From Polynucleobacter sp. MWH-UH19D (GTDB lineage: Bacteria > Pseudomonadota > Gammaproteobacteria > Burkholderiales > Burkholderiaceae): DNA of 64,000 nucleotides. The notes below the pieces were generated by a model that made no database searches, was not told the DNA's origin, and saw only the letters and a program-made list of their open reading frames with translations. Shown here one piece after another: positions 26,926-37,283 of this stretch (its first letter is position 1; each line of letters opens with the position of its first letter). The stretch spans positions 496,001-560,000 of the forward strand of contig NZ_CP099571.1 of assembly GCF_040409795.1 (NCBI RefSeq). The letters are read 5' to 3'. A program made the position numbers and the translations under genes.

Positions 26926-27588
26926 ATGAGTCAATTCCCAGTCATTGCCATCGATGGACCTACTGCCTCTGGCAAAGGTACGGTTGCATCTCTAGTGGCC
27001 CAAAAGCTGGGCTTTCATTATTTGGATAGTGGTGCCTTGTATCGTTTGGTGGCTCTGGCTAGCGAAAAGCGGGAAATCGACCCCAAAAATGGTCCAGAAT
27101 TAGGTCTTTTAGTGCCTAAGTTATTGATTTCATTTAAAAATAATCAAGTTTTTCTCAATAATGAGGACGTAACAGACACTATTCGTACTGAAAATATTGG
27201 GTTAAGAGCCTCTGCAGTGGCAGTTCACCCAGAGGTACGAACCGCCTTAGTGGGACTGCAGCGCAGTTTTCGGCAATCTCCTGGCCTGGTGGCAGATGGT
27301 CGCGATATGGCTAGCGTGATATTTCCAGATGCGATTTTGAAGGTTTTTCTTACTGCAACGGCTTCTGCAAGGGCTGAGCGTCGCTATAAGCAATTGATAG
27401 CTAAGGGAATTTCTGCTAAACTTGAGAACTTGCTGCAAGATTTGCAGGAGCGTGATGCCAGGGATAGTAGTAGAGGCACTGCCCCCTTGTTAGTTGCAGA
27501 TGGTGCAAAAGTGCTTGAAACATCAGATTTATCGATAGATCAAGCAGTTAAGACGGTTTTGGATTGGTATCAATCTGCAATCGCTTAA
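26926..27588 (+). CDS. cmk: cytidylate kinase
   Basis: A 220-residue (d)CMP kinase. The P-loop is GPTASGKG (11-18), followed by YLDSGALYR, and the nucleotide-recognition and lid segments [12 protein letters not shown] and [14 protein letters not shown] are present. It supplies CDP for nucleotide synthesis and lies ahead of rpsA, an order conserved across Proteobacteria. There are 136 bases before rpsA, enough for a separate promoter and leader. Confidence 0.97.
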   Translation: MSQFPVIAIDGPTASGKGTVASLVAQKLGFHYLDSGALYRLVALASEKREIDPKNGPELGLLVPKLLISFKNNQVFLNNEDVTDTIRTENIGLRASAVAVHPEVRTALVGLQRSFRQSPGLVADGRDMASVIFPDAILKVFLTATASARAERRYKQLIAKGISAKLENLLQDLQERDARDSSRGTAPLLVADGAKVLETSDLSIDQAVKTVLDWYQSAIA

Positions 27589-27689
27589 CCTAGTTTTTGT
27601 AGGTAGTGCGTAGTATTTTTGGCGTCTTAAGAAACTCCACAACGCGATTATTTCATTAGCGTGTTTCTTTAAGGCTTTTTTAACCTAAC

Positions 27690-27708
27690 CCGTCAGGCCT
27701 TCTGGCGG
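27690..27708 (+). promoter_or_regulatory. leader hairpin upstream of rpsA
   Basis: CCGTCAG and CTGGCGG form a seven-pair stem (one G-U) with a five-base loop, ending 16 bases before the rpsA start codon. Structured leaders that S1 itself binds are known for autoregulation of rpsA in E. coli. Similarity of role is an inference. Confidence 0.35.
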
Positions 27709-27724
27709 CACAAAGTGAATATAC

Positions 27725-29398
27725 ATGTCTGAATCATTTGCAGAACTATTTGAAGAATCATTAACCCGATCGAATATGAAGACCGGCCAAGTTATCTCGG
27801 CTGAAGTTCTTCGCATCGACCATAACTTCGTCGTTGTTAACGCTGGCTTAAAGTCTGAAGCGTTTATTCCTGTTGAAGAATTCCATAACGACGCTGGCGA
27901 GATTGAAGTAGCTCCTGGCGATTTCGTTTCTGTTGCTATTGACGCTCTTGAGAACGGCTATGGCGACACCATCCTCTCTCGCGATAAAGCGAAGCGTTTG
28001 GCATCTTGGTTGAATTTGGAAAAAGCTCTAGAGCAAGCAGAAATCGTTACCGGTACTGTTACTGGTAAGGTTAAAGGCGGCTTGACAGTAATGGTGAACG
28101 GTATCCGAGCATTCTTGCCTGGATCACTCGTTGATACTCGTCCAATCAAAGACACCAGCCCTTACGAAGGTAAGACGATGGAGTTTAAGGTGATCAAGCT
28201 TGATCGTAAGCGTAACAACGTTGTGTTGTCACGTCGTGCGGTTGTTGAAGCTAGCCAAGGTGAAGAGCGCGCGAAGTTGATGTCTAACTTGAAAGAAGGC
28301 GCAGTGGTTACTGGCCTTGTTAAGAACATCACTGATTACGGCGCATTCGTTGACCTCGGTGGTATCGATGGCCTCTTGCACATTACCGATTTGGCATGGC
28401 GTCGCGTGCGTCACCCAAGCGAGATGTTGACTGTTGGTCAGGAAGTAACAGCGAAGATCTTGAAGTTTGATCAAGAGAAGAATCGCGTTTCACTCGGCGT
28501 GAAACAACTTGGTGATGATCCATGGGTTGGTATCGCTCGTCGTTACCCACCAAATACCCGTCTATTCGGCAAAGTAACTAACCTGACTGATTACGGTGCA
28601 TTCGTTGAAATCGAAAGCGGTATCGAAGGTTTGGTTCACGTTTCTGAAATGGATTGGACGAACAAGAACGTTGCTCCAAGTAAAGCTACTGCATTAGGTA
28701 CCGAAGTTGAAGTGATGGTTCTGGATATTGATGAAGACAAGCGTCGTATTAGCTTGGGTATCAAGCAGTGCAAAGCAAATCCATGGGAAGAGTTTGCGCG
28801 TTCACAGCAAAAAGGCGACAAGCTTTCTGGCGCAATCAAGTCGATTACCGACTTTGGTGTGTTCATCGGCTTGCCTGGCGGTATCGATGGCTTAGTTCAC
28901 CTCTCAGACCTCTCATGGAATGAGCCAGGCGAAGAAGCCGTTAAGAAATACAAAAAAGGTGATGAAGTTGAAGCCACCGTATTGGCAATCGATGTTGAGA
29001 AAGAGCGAATTTCTCTGGGCATTAAGCAATTGTCTGGTGATCCATTCAACAACTACACCTCTGTGAATGACAAAGGCGCTATGGTTACTGGCACTGTTAA
29101 GAGTGTTGATGCCAAAGGTGCAACGATTCACTTAGCTGATGAAGTTGAAGCTTACTTGCGTGCTTCTGAGATCTCAACAGATCGCGTTGAAGATGCTCGC
29201 AATGTATTGAAAGAAGGCGATAGCGTAACTGCAATGATCATCAACATTGATCGCAAGTCACGTGCAATCAATCTTTCAATTAAAGCAAAAGACAGCTCTG
29301 ATCAACAAGATGCAATGAGCAAGCTCCAAGGTGATGCGCAGTCTGGCACAACCAATTTGGGCGCTTTGTTAAAAGCAAAATTGGATAATCAAGGCTAA
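27725..29398 (+). CDS. rpsA: 30S ribosomal protein S1
   Basis: A 557-residue S1 with six OB-fold S1 repeats at about 20-88, 105-172, 192-260, 277-348, 364-435 and 450-520. The typical block for the repeats is [18 protein letters not shown] and its variants ([36 protein letters not shown]). The first two repeats are more divergent because they contact the ribosome. It binds mRNA leaders for translation initiation. Codon choice is strongly biased, as expected for a high-expression gene. A terminator follows. Confidence 0.98.
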   Translation: MSESFAELFEESLTRSNMKTGQVISAEVLRIDHNFVVVNAGLKSEAFIPVEEFHNDAGEIEVAPGDFVSVAIDALENGYGDTILSRDKAKRLASWLNLEKALEQAEIVTGTVTGKVKGGLTVMVNGIRAFLPGSLVDTRPIKDTSPYEGKTMEFKVIKLDRKRNNVVLSRRAVVEASQGEERAKLMSNLKEGAVVTGLVKNITDYGAFVDLGGIDGLLHITDLAWRRVRHPSEMLTVGQEVTAKILKFDQEKNRVSLGVKQLGDDPWVGIARRYPPNTRLFGKVTNLTDYGAFVEIESGIEGLVHVSEMDWTNKNVAPSKATALGTEVEVMVLDIDEDKRRISLGIKQCKANPWEEFARSQQKGDKLSGAIKSITDFGVFIGLPGGIDGLVHLSDLSWNEPGEEAVKKYKKGDEVEATVLAIDVEKERISLGIKQLSGDPFNNYTSVNDKGAMVTGTVKSVDAKGATIHLADEVEAYLRASEISTDRVEDARNVLKEGDSVTAMIINIDRKSRAINLSIKAKDSSDQQDAMSKLQGDAQSGTTNLGALLKAKLDNQG

Positions 29399-29404
29399 AT
29401 CAAT

Positions 29405-29440
29405 ATCGCCGCTTTCCACGAGGAGGGCGGCGATTTTTTA
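29405..29440 (+). terminator. rho-independent terminator after rpsA
   Basis: ATCGCCGC (29405-29412) pairs with GCGGCGAT (29427-29434), followed by six T residues. The 14-base loop contains AGGAGG. It lies between rpsA and ihfB, so ihfB must rely on read-through or its own promoter. Confidence 0.75.
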
Positions 29441-29450
29441 TTGATAGATC

Positions 29451-29795
29451 ATGACAGATCAAGAGCAACAAGCAATCACCCGCTCCGAACTGGTGGAGAG
29501 CTTAGCGGAACAGTTTCCGCAGCTGCTGCCCAGGGATGTGGAGTTGGCGGTAAAAACATTGCTAGACACAATGACTCAAGCTTTGGCAGAAGGTAAGCGT
29601 ATTGAGTTGCGTGGCGTAGGAAGTTTTGTGCTTCACCATCGTCCTGCGCGTACCGGTCGCAATCCAAAGTCTGGTGAGAAAGTATTGATTCCGGAAAAAC
29701 GTGTACCGCACTTTAAGCCCGGCAAAGAGTTGCGTGAGCGAGTAGATTACAAGCCTTTGAAACAGGCGAGCCCTAAAGAGGGTACTGGTGCCTAG
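29451..29795 (+). CDS. ihfB: integration host factor subunit beta
   Basis: A 114-residue HU/IHF-family DNA-bending protein. The beta-arm motif [15 protein letters not shown] (residues 64-78) carries the intercalating proline Pro72, and the N-terminal helices ([17 protein letters not shown]) match IHF-beta. The chain has an extra C-terminal tail of about 15 residues compared with E. coli. The rpsA-ihfB order is conserved in Proteobacteria. The ribosome site before the ATG is weak. Confidence 0.95.
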   Translation: MTDQEQQAITRSELVESLAEQFPQLLPRDVELAVKTLLDTMTQALAEGKRIELRGVGSFVLHHRPARTGRNPKSGEKVLIPEKRVPHFKPGKELRERVDYKPLKQASPKEGTGA

Positions 29796-29814
29796 TATTC
29801 AGGCTCAACCTCAG

Positions 29815-29837
29815 TGGTCCATTCGGACCATTTTTTT
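29815..29837 (+). terminator. rho-independent terminator after ihfB
   Basis: TGGTCC and GGACCA form a six-pair stem with a four-base ATTC loop, followed by seven T residues (29831-29837). It ends 19 bases before lapB. Confidence 0.85.
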
Positions 29838-29855
29838 ATTTAAATTCTGTATAGC

Positions 29856-31067
29856 ATGATTCAGATTGCGACATCGTGGTTATTGTTGCTGCCAGTCATG
29901 TTTGGCATCGGCTGGTTGGCGTCTCGTTGGGATCTGCGATTAGAAAATCGCATGGATGAGCGCGAGCGGATGCGGCAACAGCGCTCTACTTTTAAGGGTT
30001 TGAGTCTTTTATTAAATGAGCAACCAGACCAAGCGATTGAAACCTTGGTCAAGATTGCGCAGTTGGATCCTGAAACAGTTGAGCTGCATTTCTCATTGGG
30101 CAATTTATTTCGTCGTCGCGGCGAAACCGAGCGTGCAATTCGGGTTCATCAACACTTGGCCAATCGAGATGACTTAAAACCTCGTGATCGCGATCACGCC
30201 GCCTATGAATTAGGTCGGGATTTTTTGCGTGCGGGATTGCTTGATCGTGCAGAAGCCTCACTCAATCGTGTGGGTGATGGCAAGTATGCAGTACCAGCAA
30301 AAGAGAGTTTGCTGGAGATGTATCAAGTAGAGCGCGATTGGAGTAAGGCCATCATTGCCGCCTCTGAGCTTGAGAGTCTTCAAGGAAAATCCCATCGTAC
30401 TGAAATCGCACAATTTCATTGTGAGCTTGCCCAAGATGCACTACGTCGTAAAGATTTGTCTGGGGCTGAGCAATCGATTCAGAGAGCCTTGCAAGCAGTT
30501 CCAAATCATGCTCGTGGACTTATTCTGCAAGGCGATTATTTAATGGCGATGGAGCGTCCAGCCCAGGCAATCCAAGCTTGGAGTGTGGTGGCTGATTCGC
30601 ATCCAGCTTATATGCATTTATTGGCAGATCGTTGGATGCAAGCGCATTCTGATTTAGGAAAAGAGTTGGAAGGATTGGAGCGGCTTTGTGCACTGTTGAA
30701 GACACAAGCAACAGGTGAGTTGCTCGATATCGTACATAAGCAAGTGATGAAAATTCGAGGGCCAGAGGCAGCTAATGTCATGCTGTCTGAGGTGATGCAG
30801 CATTCACCAAGTTTGGGTGCTCTATCAAAGCTTGCCGAAACACGCCTTGCATTAGAGGAAAGTAGCGCGAATCCAGAAAGACTCTCCGAGTTGCAGTCAA
30901 TCCTAAAGCTTTTACGCCAGCGCACCACTAGTTTGGCTCGTTACACTTGTGGCAATTGCGGTTTCCGTGCACGTCGATTCTATTGGCAGTGCCCTGGTTG
31001 TAATAATTGGGAGGCATACTCACCGAGACGTTCAGAGGGGGTCGCACCAAGCGGCCCTTCAATGTAA
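29856..31067 (+). CDS. lapB: lipopolysaccharide assembly protein B (LapB/YciM)
   Basis: A 403-residue LapB: one N-terminal membrane helix (about 6-22), cytoplasmic TPR repeats (about 45-340) and a C-terminal rubredoxin-type zinc site with Cys365, Cys368, Cys379 and Cys382 (CGNC and CPGC). In Enterobacteria LapB promotes FtsH-mediated turnover of LpxC and so tunes LPS synthesis. Its neighbours here are heptose and UDP-glucuronate enzymes of the envelope. The usual preceding lapA gene is missing: only 60 bases, mostly a terminator, separate it from ihfB. Confidence 0.94.
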   Translation: MIQIATSWLLLLPVMFGIGWLASRWDLRLENRMDERERMRQQRSTFKGLSLLLNEQPDQAIETLVKIAQLDPETVELHFSLGNLFRRRGETERAIRVHQHLANRDDLKPRDRDHAAYELGRDFLRAGLLDRAEASLNRVGDGKYAVPAKESLLEMYQVERDWSKAIIAASELESLQGKSHRTEIAQFHCELAQDALRRKDLSGAEQSIQRALQAVPNHARGLILQGDYLMAMERPAQAIQAWSVVADSHPAYMHLLADRWMQAHSDLGKELEGLERLCALLKTQATGELLDIVHKQVMKIRGPEAANVMLSEVMQHSPSLGALSKLAETRLALEESSANPERLSELQSILKLLRQRTTSLARYTCGNCGFRARRFYWQCPGCNNWEAYSPRRSEGVAPSGPSM

Positions 31068-31096
31068 GAATTGACTTAAAGAAGATAAGAGATCAA

Positions 31097-32461
31097 ATGA
31101 AAGTAACGATCGTTGGAAGTGGTTATGTGGGCTTGGTTACCGGAGCCTGTCTTGCAGAGCAGGGTAACAATGTCTTTTGTTTGGATTTAGATCCAAAGAA
31201 GATTGAGATTCTCAATTCTGGTGGCGTACCTATTTATGAGCCTGGTCTAAAAGAAATGATCGAGCGCAATCGTGCTGCTGGCAGATTGCAGTTCTCTACC
31301 GATATTGCTGCATCAGTGGCACATGGTGATATTCAATTTATCGCAGTAGGAACTCCACCCGATGAAGATGGCTCTGCGGATTTGCAGTATGTCGTTGCAG
31401 CTGCCCGCAATATTGGTCGCCATATGACTACGCCAAAAGTGATCGTTGATAAATCGACTGTGCCAGTTGGAACAGCTGACAAAGTATCAGCAGCAATTAC
31501 CGAGGAGCTAGGAAAGCGCAATTTATCTGCTGATCTTTGCTCAGTGGTTTCAAATCCAGAGTTCTTGAAAGAAGGTGCTGCGGTAGAGGATTTCATGCGT
31601 CCAGATCGTATCGTGATCGGTACGGAGAATACGCCAGCTGGCCTACGTGCTAAAGAGCAAATGCGTAAACTGTATGCGCCATTTAATCGACATCATGAGC
31701 GCACTTATTACATGGATGTGAAGAGTGCGGAGTTAACCAAGTATGCGGCTAATGCTATGTTGGCGACCCGCATTTCCTTTATGAATGAGTTGGCTAACTT
31801 GGCAGACTTAGTGGGTGCAGATATCGAAGCAGTCCGCCAAGGGATTGGGTCGGATTCACGGATTGGTTTCGGTTTCCTGTATCCAGGTACGGGTTATGGT
31901 GGCTCTTGCTTCCCAAAAGATGTATCAGCGCTATCGAAGACTGCTAAAGAGCACGGTAGAGAATTAAAGATTCTTGGTGCTGTGGATGCAGTAAACGAAA
32001 TTCAAAAATATGTCTTAGTGGAAAAGATCGAAAAGCGCTTTGGTAAAGATCTTTCTAATATGAAATTTGCCTTATGGGGTTTAGCTTTTAAACCAAATAC
32101 GGATGATATGCGTGAAGCTCCAAGTCGCGTGATTATTTCTGAATTGGTAAAGCGTGGTGCCACGATTGTTGCGCATGACCCTGTATCAATGCCAGAGGCA
32201 AAACACGCTTTAGAGCTCGATTTTCAGAGCAACCCTCAGGGGCTCAAAAACATTTCTATGGTGGATAACCCCATGAATGCGCTTGATGGTGCTGACGCAT
32301 TAATTATTGTTACCGAGTGGAAAGCATTCCGTAGCCCTGATTTTGATGTCGTTTTGCAAAAATTGACTCGCCCCATCATTTTTGATGGACGCAATTTGTA
32401 TGAGCCACAAGCCATGCAAGAGTTGGGTATTGAATACCACGGCATTGGGCGACATAATTAA
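31097..32461 (+). CDS. ugd: UDP-glucose 6-dehydrogenase
   Basis: A 454-residue UDP-glucose dehydrogenase giving UDP-glucuronate for envelope polysaccharide and lipid A modification. The ATG at 31097 begins [16 protein letters not shown], with the Rossmann motif right at the start; an earlier in-frame ATG at 31007 would overlap lapB and add an unrelated segment. The catalytic cysteine is Cys271 in [13 protein letters not shown]. Length is normal for the family. Confidence 0.96.
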   Translation: MKVTIVGSGYVGLVTGACLAEQGNNVFCLDLDPKKIEILNSGGVPIYEPGLKEMIERNRAAGRLQFSTDIAASVAHGDIQFIAVGTPPDEDGSADLQYVVAAARNIGRHMTTPKVIVDKSTVPVGTADKVSAAITEELGKRNLSADLCSVVSNPEFLKEGAAVEDFMRPDRIVIGTENTPAGLRAKEQMRKLYAPFNRHHERTYYMDVKSAELTKYAANAMLATRISFMNELANLADLVGADIEAVRQGIGSDSRIGFGFLYPGTGYGGSCFPKDVSALSKTAKEHGRELKILGAVDAVNEIQKYVLVEKIEKRFGKDLSNMKFALWGLAFKPNTDDMREAPSRVIISELVKRGATIVAHDPVSMPEAKHALELDFQSNPQGLKNISMVDNPMNALDGADALIIVTEWKAFRSPDFDVVLQKLTRPIIFDGRNLYEPQAMQELGIEYHGIGRHN

Positions 32462-32488
32462 AACAGGTTATTAGTAAAAAGTATTGAT

Positions 32489-33418
32489 ATGGAAAAAGCC
32501 AATCGCGAACAATTTTCTAAGGCACGTCTGCTAGTAGTCGGCGATGTCATGCTGGATCGCTATTGGTTTGGCGATACCAATCGTATTTCTCCTGAGGCGC
32601 CAGTGCCAGTGGTTCAGGTTGGTAAGATCGATGAACGCTTGGGTGGTGCTGCGAACGTAGCGCGCAATGTGGCGGCTCTTGGTGCGCAAACAACGATTCT
32701 CGGAATTGTTGGTCAAGATGAACCTGGTGAACGGGTGATGAATTTACTCAAGTCTGGCGGTGTTGATAGCCAGCTCGAGATTGATTCGCAAGTTCCAACG
32801 ATTGTGAAGTTGCGTGTCATTGCACGCCAGCAACAATTAATCCGTTTGGATTTTGAAGAGACCCCTAGTGAGAAAGCCTTAGCGCATAAGTTAGAGCGTT
32901 TTGAAAAGCTGGTTGGCTCTGCTGATGTTGTCATTCTGTCGGATTATGGTAAAGGCGCTTTGGGTCAGGTAGCTCATATGATTGAGCAGGCGAGAGCGCA
33001 AAACAAAATGATCCTGGTTGACCCCAAAGGCGAAGATTACGAAAAATATCGTGGTGCTACCGTTTTAACGCCTAATCGCAGTGAACTGCGTCAGGTGGTC
33101 GGGCAGTGGAGTAGTGAGGAAGATCTCACTAAGAGAGCTCAAGACCTCAGAAAATCTCTTAACCTTCAAGCGCTATTGTTAACACGCTCAGAAGAGGGTA
33201 TGAGTCTGTATACCGAAGCTGGCGTGAGTCATGTCAAAGCGCAGGCTAGAGAGGTATTCGATGTATCTGGTGCTGGTGATACGGTAATTGCTACTTTGGC
33301 GGTTGGCTTGGCAGCTGGTTGGCCATTAGAGCGAGCAATGGCTTTAGCAAATCGCGCTGGTGGAATTGTGGTTGGTAAGCTTGGAACAGCTACCGTTACT
33401 TCAGAGGAATTACAGTGA
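32489..33418 (+). CDS. rfaE1: D-glycero-beta-D-manno-heptose-7-phosphate kinase (HldE kinase domain only)
   Basis: A 309-residue PfkB-family kinase of ADP-heptose synthesis. The signatures are [14 protein letters not shown] (about 52-65) and the C-terminal [16 protein letters not shown] block with the catalytic aspartate. In E. coli kinase and adenylyltransferase are fused (HldE, about 477 residues); here only the kinase is present, the split-gene layout usual for Burkholderiales. The cytidylyltransferase-like partner (rfaE2) is elsewhere. It overlaps hldD by four bases. Confidence 0.94.
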   Translation: MEKANREQFSKARLLVVGDVMLDRYWFGDTNRISPEAPVPVVQVGKIDERLGGAANVARNVAALGAQTTILGIVGQDEPGERVMNLLKSGGVDSQLEIDSQVPTIVKLRVIARQQQLIRLDFEETPSEKALAHKLERFEKLVGSADVVILSDYGKGALGQVAHMIEQARAQNKMILVDPKGEDYEKYRGATVLTPNRSELRQVVGQWSSEEDLTKRAQDLRKSLNLQALLLTRSEEGMSLYTEAGVSHVKAQAREVFDVSGAGDTVIATLAVGLAAGWPLERAMALANRAGGIVVGKLGTATVTSEELQ

Positions 33419-34434
33419 CTATTATCGTAACTGGCGCTGCAGGATTTATTGGTGCGAATATCGTTCAGGCTTTAAATGCGCGTGGCGAGAAAAATATTAT
33501 TGCTGTTGATGACTTACAGCCAGCGGATAAATATCGCAATCTAGCTGATCTCGACATTATTGATTACCTTGATAAAGCGGAATTTCTAGAAGCGTTTAGA
33601 AGTGGTCGCTTTGGCAAGGTTAAGGCAGTGTTTCATGAGGGTGCCTGCTCCGATACCATGGAGACCGATGGTATTTTCATGATGGCGAATAACTATCGAT
33701 ATACCATGGATCTACTGGATGTCTGTACCGATCAAAAGGTTCAGCTCTTGTATGCCTCTTCCGCCGCTACTTATGGCGGTTCTGATGTGTTTGTAGAGAG
33801 TCGTGAGCATGAGAAGCCTTTGAATATCTATGGCTACTCTAAATTCTTGTTTGATCAGGTGATGCGTAAGCGTTTTGCTGAGAATGCTAATACTGCTCAG
33901 GTTGTTGGCTTTCGTTATTTCAATGTATATGGCCCTCGTGAATCGCATAAAGGTCGTATGGCATCGGTAGCTTTTCATCAATATCATCAATACAAGGCAA
34001 ACGGCCATGTGAAGCTGTTTGGTGAATATGGTGGTTATGGGCCTGGTGAGCAAAGTCGCGACTTTGTTTCGGTTGAAGATGTTGTCAAAGTGAACCTCTT
34101 TTTCCTAGATCATCCTGAGATCAGCGGTATCTTTAATTTGGGTAGCGGTCGTGCACAACCTTTTAATGATGTTGCTTATGCGGTCGCTAATGCGATGCGT
34201 AAACTTGACGGTGCTAAGCCAGCGAGCCTAAAAGAGCTAGTAAAAGAAAAAGCCATTGAGTACATACCATTTCCGGATGCGCTTAAAGGAAAATATCAAT
34301 GCTTCACGCAAGCTGATTTAACAAAATTGCGCGCAGCTGGATATTCTGAGCCTTTCTTAAATGTTGAGCAGGGTGTCAGCCGTTATATAGAGTGGCTAGA
34401 GGCCAATGCTGATTTCTTGGCTAACCCACTGTAA
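33415..34434 (+). CDS. hldD: ADP-glyceromanno-heptose 6-epimerase
   Basis: A 339-residue extended SDR epimerase, last step to ADP-L-glycero-D-manno-heptose for the LPS inner core. The NADP motif [12 protein letters not shown] covers 6-17 and the catalytic residues are Ser116 (ASSAATYG) and Tyr139/Lys143 (YGYSK). Coupled to the kinase gene by ATGA overlap. Followed by a clear terminator. Confidence 0.96.
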   Translation: MTIIVTGAAGFIGANIVQALNARGEKNIIAVDDLQPADKYRNLADLDIIDYLDKAEFLEAFRSGRFGKVKAVFHEGACSDTMETDGIFMMANNYRYTMDLLDVCTDQKVQLLYASSAATYGGSDVFVESREHEKPLNIYGYSKFLFDQVMRKRFAENANTAQVVGFRYFNVYGPRESHKGRMASVAFHQYHQYKANGHVKLFGEYGGYGPGEQSRDFVSVEDVVKVNLFFLDHPEISGIFNLGSGRAQPFNDVAYAVANAMRKLDGAKPASLKELVKEKAIEYIPFPDALKGKYQCFTQADLTKLRAAGYSEPFLNVEQGVSRYIEWLEANADFLANPL

Positions 34435-34471
34435 GCCAGTCAACTGGTTCTCTACATCTTCGTTGTAAATG

Positions 34472-34504
34472 ATCCACGTGCACTCTGTGTCCGTGGATTT
34501 TTTA
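34472..34504 (+). terminator. rho-independent terminator after hldD
   Basis: ATCCACG (34472-34478) pairs with CGTGGAT (34492-34498) around a 13-base loop, then a run of T residues. It closes the gyrA-to-hldD direction block and excludes a start for the next gene before 34500. Confidence 0.8.
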
Positions 34505-34522
34505 TTTATCTCTGGAGAATGT

Positions 34523-34954
34523 ATGACAAATGTAAATTTTGGAAGTGCTAAAAATATGATGAGAGCCGCTGTGGTCTCGGCATTGCTCTCAATTTCTGGA
34601 TTTGGCTTAGGCTTGGCAAATGCCTCACCTATTAACGTCAATACCGCCACTCAATCTGAATTAGAAAGCATTAAAGGTATCGGCCCATCTAAAGCAAAAA
34701 CAATTATTGCGGAGCGTCAAGACGGTGGTCATTTTCAAGATGCCAATGATCTTCAAAAGCGGGTTCGTGGCATTGGTATGAGATCTGTTGAAAAAATGGT
34801 GGATAACGGTTTAACCATAGAGGCACCAAGTTCATTTCGGGAGCCAAACGGTCGCACGCAAAAAGAAGGGGGAGCCTCTAGCCGTCGTCATTCGCGTAAT
34901 CAAGCTCATGGGCGCAATACATCGGAGCGTGCAGCGCCACAGCGCAGAAATTAG
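34523..34954 (+). CDS. ComEA-like helix-hairpin-helix protein
   Basis: A 143-residue exported DNA-binding protein. The ATG at 34523 follows GGAG and gives a signal/anchor sequence (about 10-34). The ComEA-type double helix-hairpin-helix region covers about 37-98 (INVNTATQSELESIKGIGPSKAK). The C-terminus from about 100 is basic and polar, rich in Arg, Gly and Asn. ComEA proteins bind incoming DNA in the periplasm during natural transformation; no other com gene is in the window. Confidence 0.85.
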   Translation: MTNVNFGSAKNMMRAAVVSALLSISGFGLGLANASPINVNTATQSELESIKGIGPSKAKTIIAERQDGGHFQDANDLQKRVRGIGMRSVEKMVDNGLTIEAPSSFREPNGRTQKEGGASSRRHSRNQAHGRNTSERAAPQRRN

Positions 34955-34995
34955 ACCCTTTCGCGTTTAGGTGTGCTTACGGCTAAAATCAGCTT

Positions 34996-35907
34996 ATGAG
35001 CAGACCTTCTTACCTAACCATTTCACAAACCGTTGGAAATACGCCTTTAGTGCGATTGCAGCGTATTCCAGGCTTGGAAAACGACACTCGCAACAATGTC
35101 ATTTTAGGTAAGTTAGAGGGTAATAATCCAGCCGGGTCGGTTAAAGACCGACCTGCGCTGTCGATGATTATGCGGGCACAAGAGCGCGGCGAAATTAAAC
35201 CTGGCGATACCTTAATTGAAGCAACCAGCGGAAATACTGGCATTGCTCTCGCAATGACTGCTGCAATGTTGGGTTACAAGATGATTTTGGTGATGCCGGA
35301 AAATCAAAGTATTGAGCGTCGACAAAGTATGGCTGCCTATGGTGCAGAATTAATTTTGACTGCGGCATCTGGTGGAATGGAGTTTGCGCGAGATTATGCA
35401 TTGCAATTACAGCGCGAGGGTCGCGGCAGATTGCTTGATCAATTTGCCAATCCTGATAATCCTAGAGCTCATATCGAAACTACCGGACCTGAGATCTGGC
35501 GTGATACTGATGGTCAGATTACGCACTTTGTTTCGGCAATGGGCACCACTGGCACCATTACCGGCGTATCGACTTATTTAAAGTCCATGAATCCCGATAT
35601 TCAGATTATTGGCGCACAACCTGAAGAGGGCTCTCAGATTCCGGGTATTCGTAAGTGGGCACCAGAATATCTACCAAAAATATATCAAGGTGAACGCGTT
35701 GATCGTATCGAGTATGTAACCCAAGCTGATGCGGAAGATATGGCGCGTCGTTTGGCAGTGGAAGAGGGTATCTTTTGCGGCATCTCGGCGGGCGGCGCAC
35801 TAGTGGTTGCCTTGCGTATTGCTCGTCAAGTTGAAAATGCCACGATCGTGTTTATTGTGTGTGATCGTGGCGATCGTTACTTATCTACAGGCGTTTTCCC
35901 AGCTTAA
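34996..35907 (+). CDS. cysM: cysteine synthase B (O-acetylserine sulfhydrylase)
   Basis: A 303-residue PLP enzyme of the fold-type II family that makes cysteine from O-acetylserine and sulfide or thiosulfate. Lys50 in NPAGSVKDRPALSM binds PLP; SGNTGIA is the substrate loop, and GTTGTITG anchors the PLP phosphate. CysM-like rather than CysK-like, from the NNPAGSVKDR block and the EEGIFCGISAGG motif. Next to comEA and convergent with mltB. Confidence 0.95.
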   Translation: MSRPSYLTISQTVGNTPLVRLQRIPGLENDTRNNVILGKLEGNNPAGSVKDRPALSMIMRAQERGEIKPGDTLIEATSGNTGIALAMTAAMLGYKMILVMPENQSIERRQSMAAYGAELILTAASGGMEFARDYALQLQREGRGRLLDQFANPDNPRAHIETTGPEIWRDTDGQITHFVSAMGTTGTITGVSTYLKSMNPDIQIIGAQPEEGSQIPGIRKWAPEYLPKIYQGERVDRIEYVTQADAEDMARRLAVEEGIFCGISAGGALVVALRIARQVENATIVFIVCDRGDRYLSTGVFPA

Positions 35908-35919
35908 GTTGTAGACGCA

Positions 35920-37200
35920 TTAATTTGCTTTCGTTTTTTTCTTAGCAGCAGATTTTTTGCCTTTGCTTTTGGCTTTTTCTGAAGCGCCTTTGGGGCTAGT
36001 AATTTTCTGTGATGATTCCACAGGCACGACACTTTGATTTTTATAACCTAGAGCTTCTGCAAACTCCGCTACGCTTTGAGCGTAAAAATAACTGCGGTTA
36101 TATTGCACGATTGTCAAAAAGTTATTCAAACCTACAAAGTATTGGGCTTGATCTGCTCCATCTTGATCAGGGTAAGGTAGATCAATAATTAGCCCTTTGC
36201 TTTGCGGTTCAACACCACCAAGTTGCAGATCACCTTGTTGCGGACTCAGAATTCCTTTTTCAATGAATTCGGCAATAGTATGTTTTAGTTGTGGTTCGCC
36301 ATCAGCCAATTCTTTAGCGGCACTCAAACCACTTTCTTGAACTGGGAATGAAATAGGCATACCAGTTTGCCAGCCATGTTTTTTTAAGAAGTTTGCAACA
36401 CTGGCAATGGCATCTTTTGGACTGCGTTTCAGGTCGATGCGACCATCACCATCTCCATCCACTGCAAAGTTACGAATGCTACTGGGCATGAACTGTGGCA
36501 AACCAATGGCGCCTGCATAAGAGCTATTTTGATTGAGGCATGATTTAAAGCTAGTCACATTGAGGCCTTGTGCAGAATTCTTGGCTGGTAGTTGGCCGCC
36601 TGATTCCTTCCAGCAGAGCAAAATAAGCTCTTGAAGCTGATCTCTAAATAGTTGCTCTCTAGCTGGTTTGTTTGGGGTGTCTGGATAACTAAAGGCTAGG
36701 GTTGATAAAACGTCTTTCACCCGAAAATTGCCAGTTTGACGACCATAGATTGTCTCTATGCCAATAATGGCTGCAATCACTTCAGTTGGCACCCCGTAAT
36801 TTTGCTCAACTTGAGCCAAAAAGGCTTGGTTTTCTTCTAAAAAGACCCTTCCTGCTTTGAGTCTGACAGGCTCAATGAAGCGCTTGCGGTAGGCCAGCCA
36901 GTTCTTTTTAAAGGTTCCCGATGGGGGTAATACCAATTTGCGTATGGACGGAATCGTTTTAGCATCTAAAAAGCCCATTTCTAGGGTCTGAATGGGGATT
37001 TCTTGGGTTTGGGATACCTGATTTAGTAGAGCGTTCAGGCTTTGGTTATAGCGTGCTTCAGTTACTGCATCATCGGCCTGGTTTACGATAGTTTGTTGGG
37101 CATTGTTTTGCTGTGTGGGGGTGCTTGAGCAGGCTCCAAGGGCAAGTATCGCTAGCAAAGGTAGCAAGGGGTAGATGCGCAAGCGGAAATTTGGGGACAT
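35920..37200 (-). CDS. mltB: membrane-bound lytic murein transglycosylase B (MltB)
   Basis: A 426-residue lipoprotein that cleaves peptidoglycan glycan strands to 1,6-anhydro products. The ATG at 37200 gives a typical lipoprotein signal with the lipobox LGAC near residue 24; a TTG start at 37233 is less likely. The catalytic glutamate lies in IIGIETIYGR, followed by GAIGLPQFMPSS and the DGDGDGRIDL block, which bound the SLT_2 domain. The C-terminal tail is lysine-rich (about the last 30 residues), unusual for MltB and probably disordered. Length is longer than the E. coli protein (361). Confidence 0.93.
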   Translation of the reverse strand: MSPNFRLRIYPLLPLLAILALGACSSTPTQQNNAQQTIVNQADDAVTEARYNQSLNALLNQVSQTQEIPIQTLEMGFLDAKTIPSIRKLVLPPSGTFKKNWLAYRKRFIEPVRLKAGRVFLEENQAFLAQVEQNYGVPTEVIAAIIGIETIYGRQTGNFRVKDVLSTLAFSYPDTPNKPAREQLFRDQLQELILLCWKESGGQLPAKNSAQGLNVTSFKSCLNQNSSYAGAIGLPQFMPSSIRNFAVDGDGDGRIDLKRSPKDAIASVANFLKKHGWQTGMPISFPVQESGLSAAKELADGEPQLKHTIAEFIEKGILSPQQGDLQLGGVEPQSKGLIIDLPYPDQDGADQAQYFVGLNNFLTIVQYNRSYFYAQSVAEFAEALGYKNQSVVPVESSQKITSPKGASEKAKSKGKKSAAKKKTKAN

Positions 37201-37283
37201 AGGATTTAGGTAATGAAGCGACGAATTAAGCAATATTGATTAGATTATAAAAATTACAGTTTTGCTATGAAGGATTTAGGTAA

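Noticed and set aside
31007-31096. Longer start for ugd overlapping lapB
   Set aside because: The extension lacks any family similarity, and the Rossmann motif begins right after the ATG at 31097.
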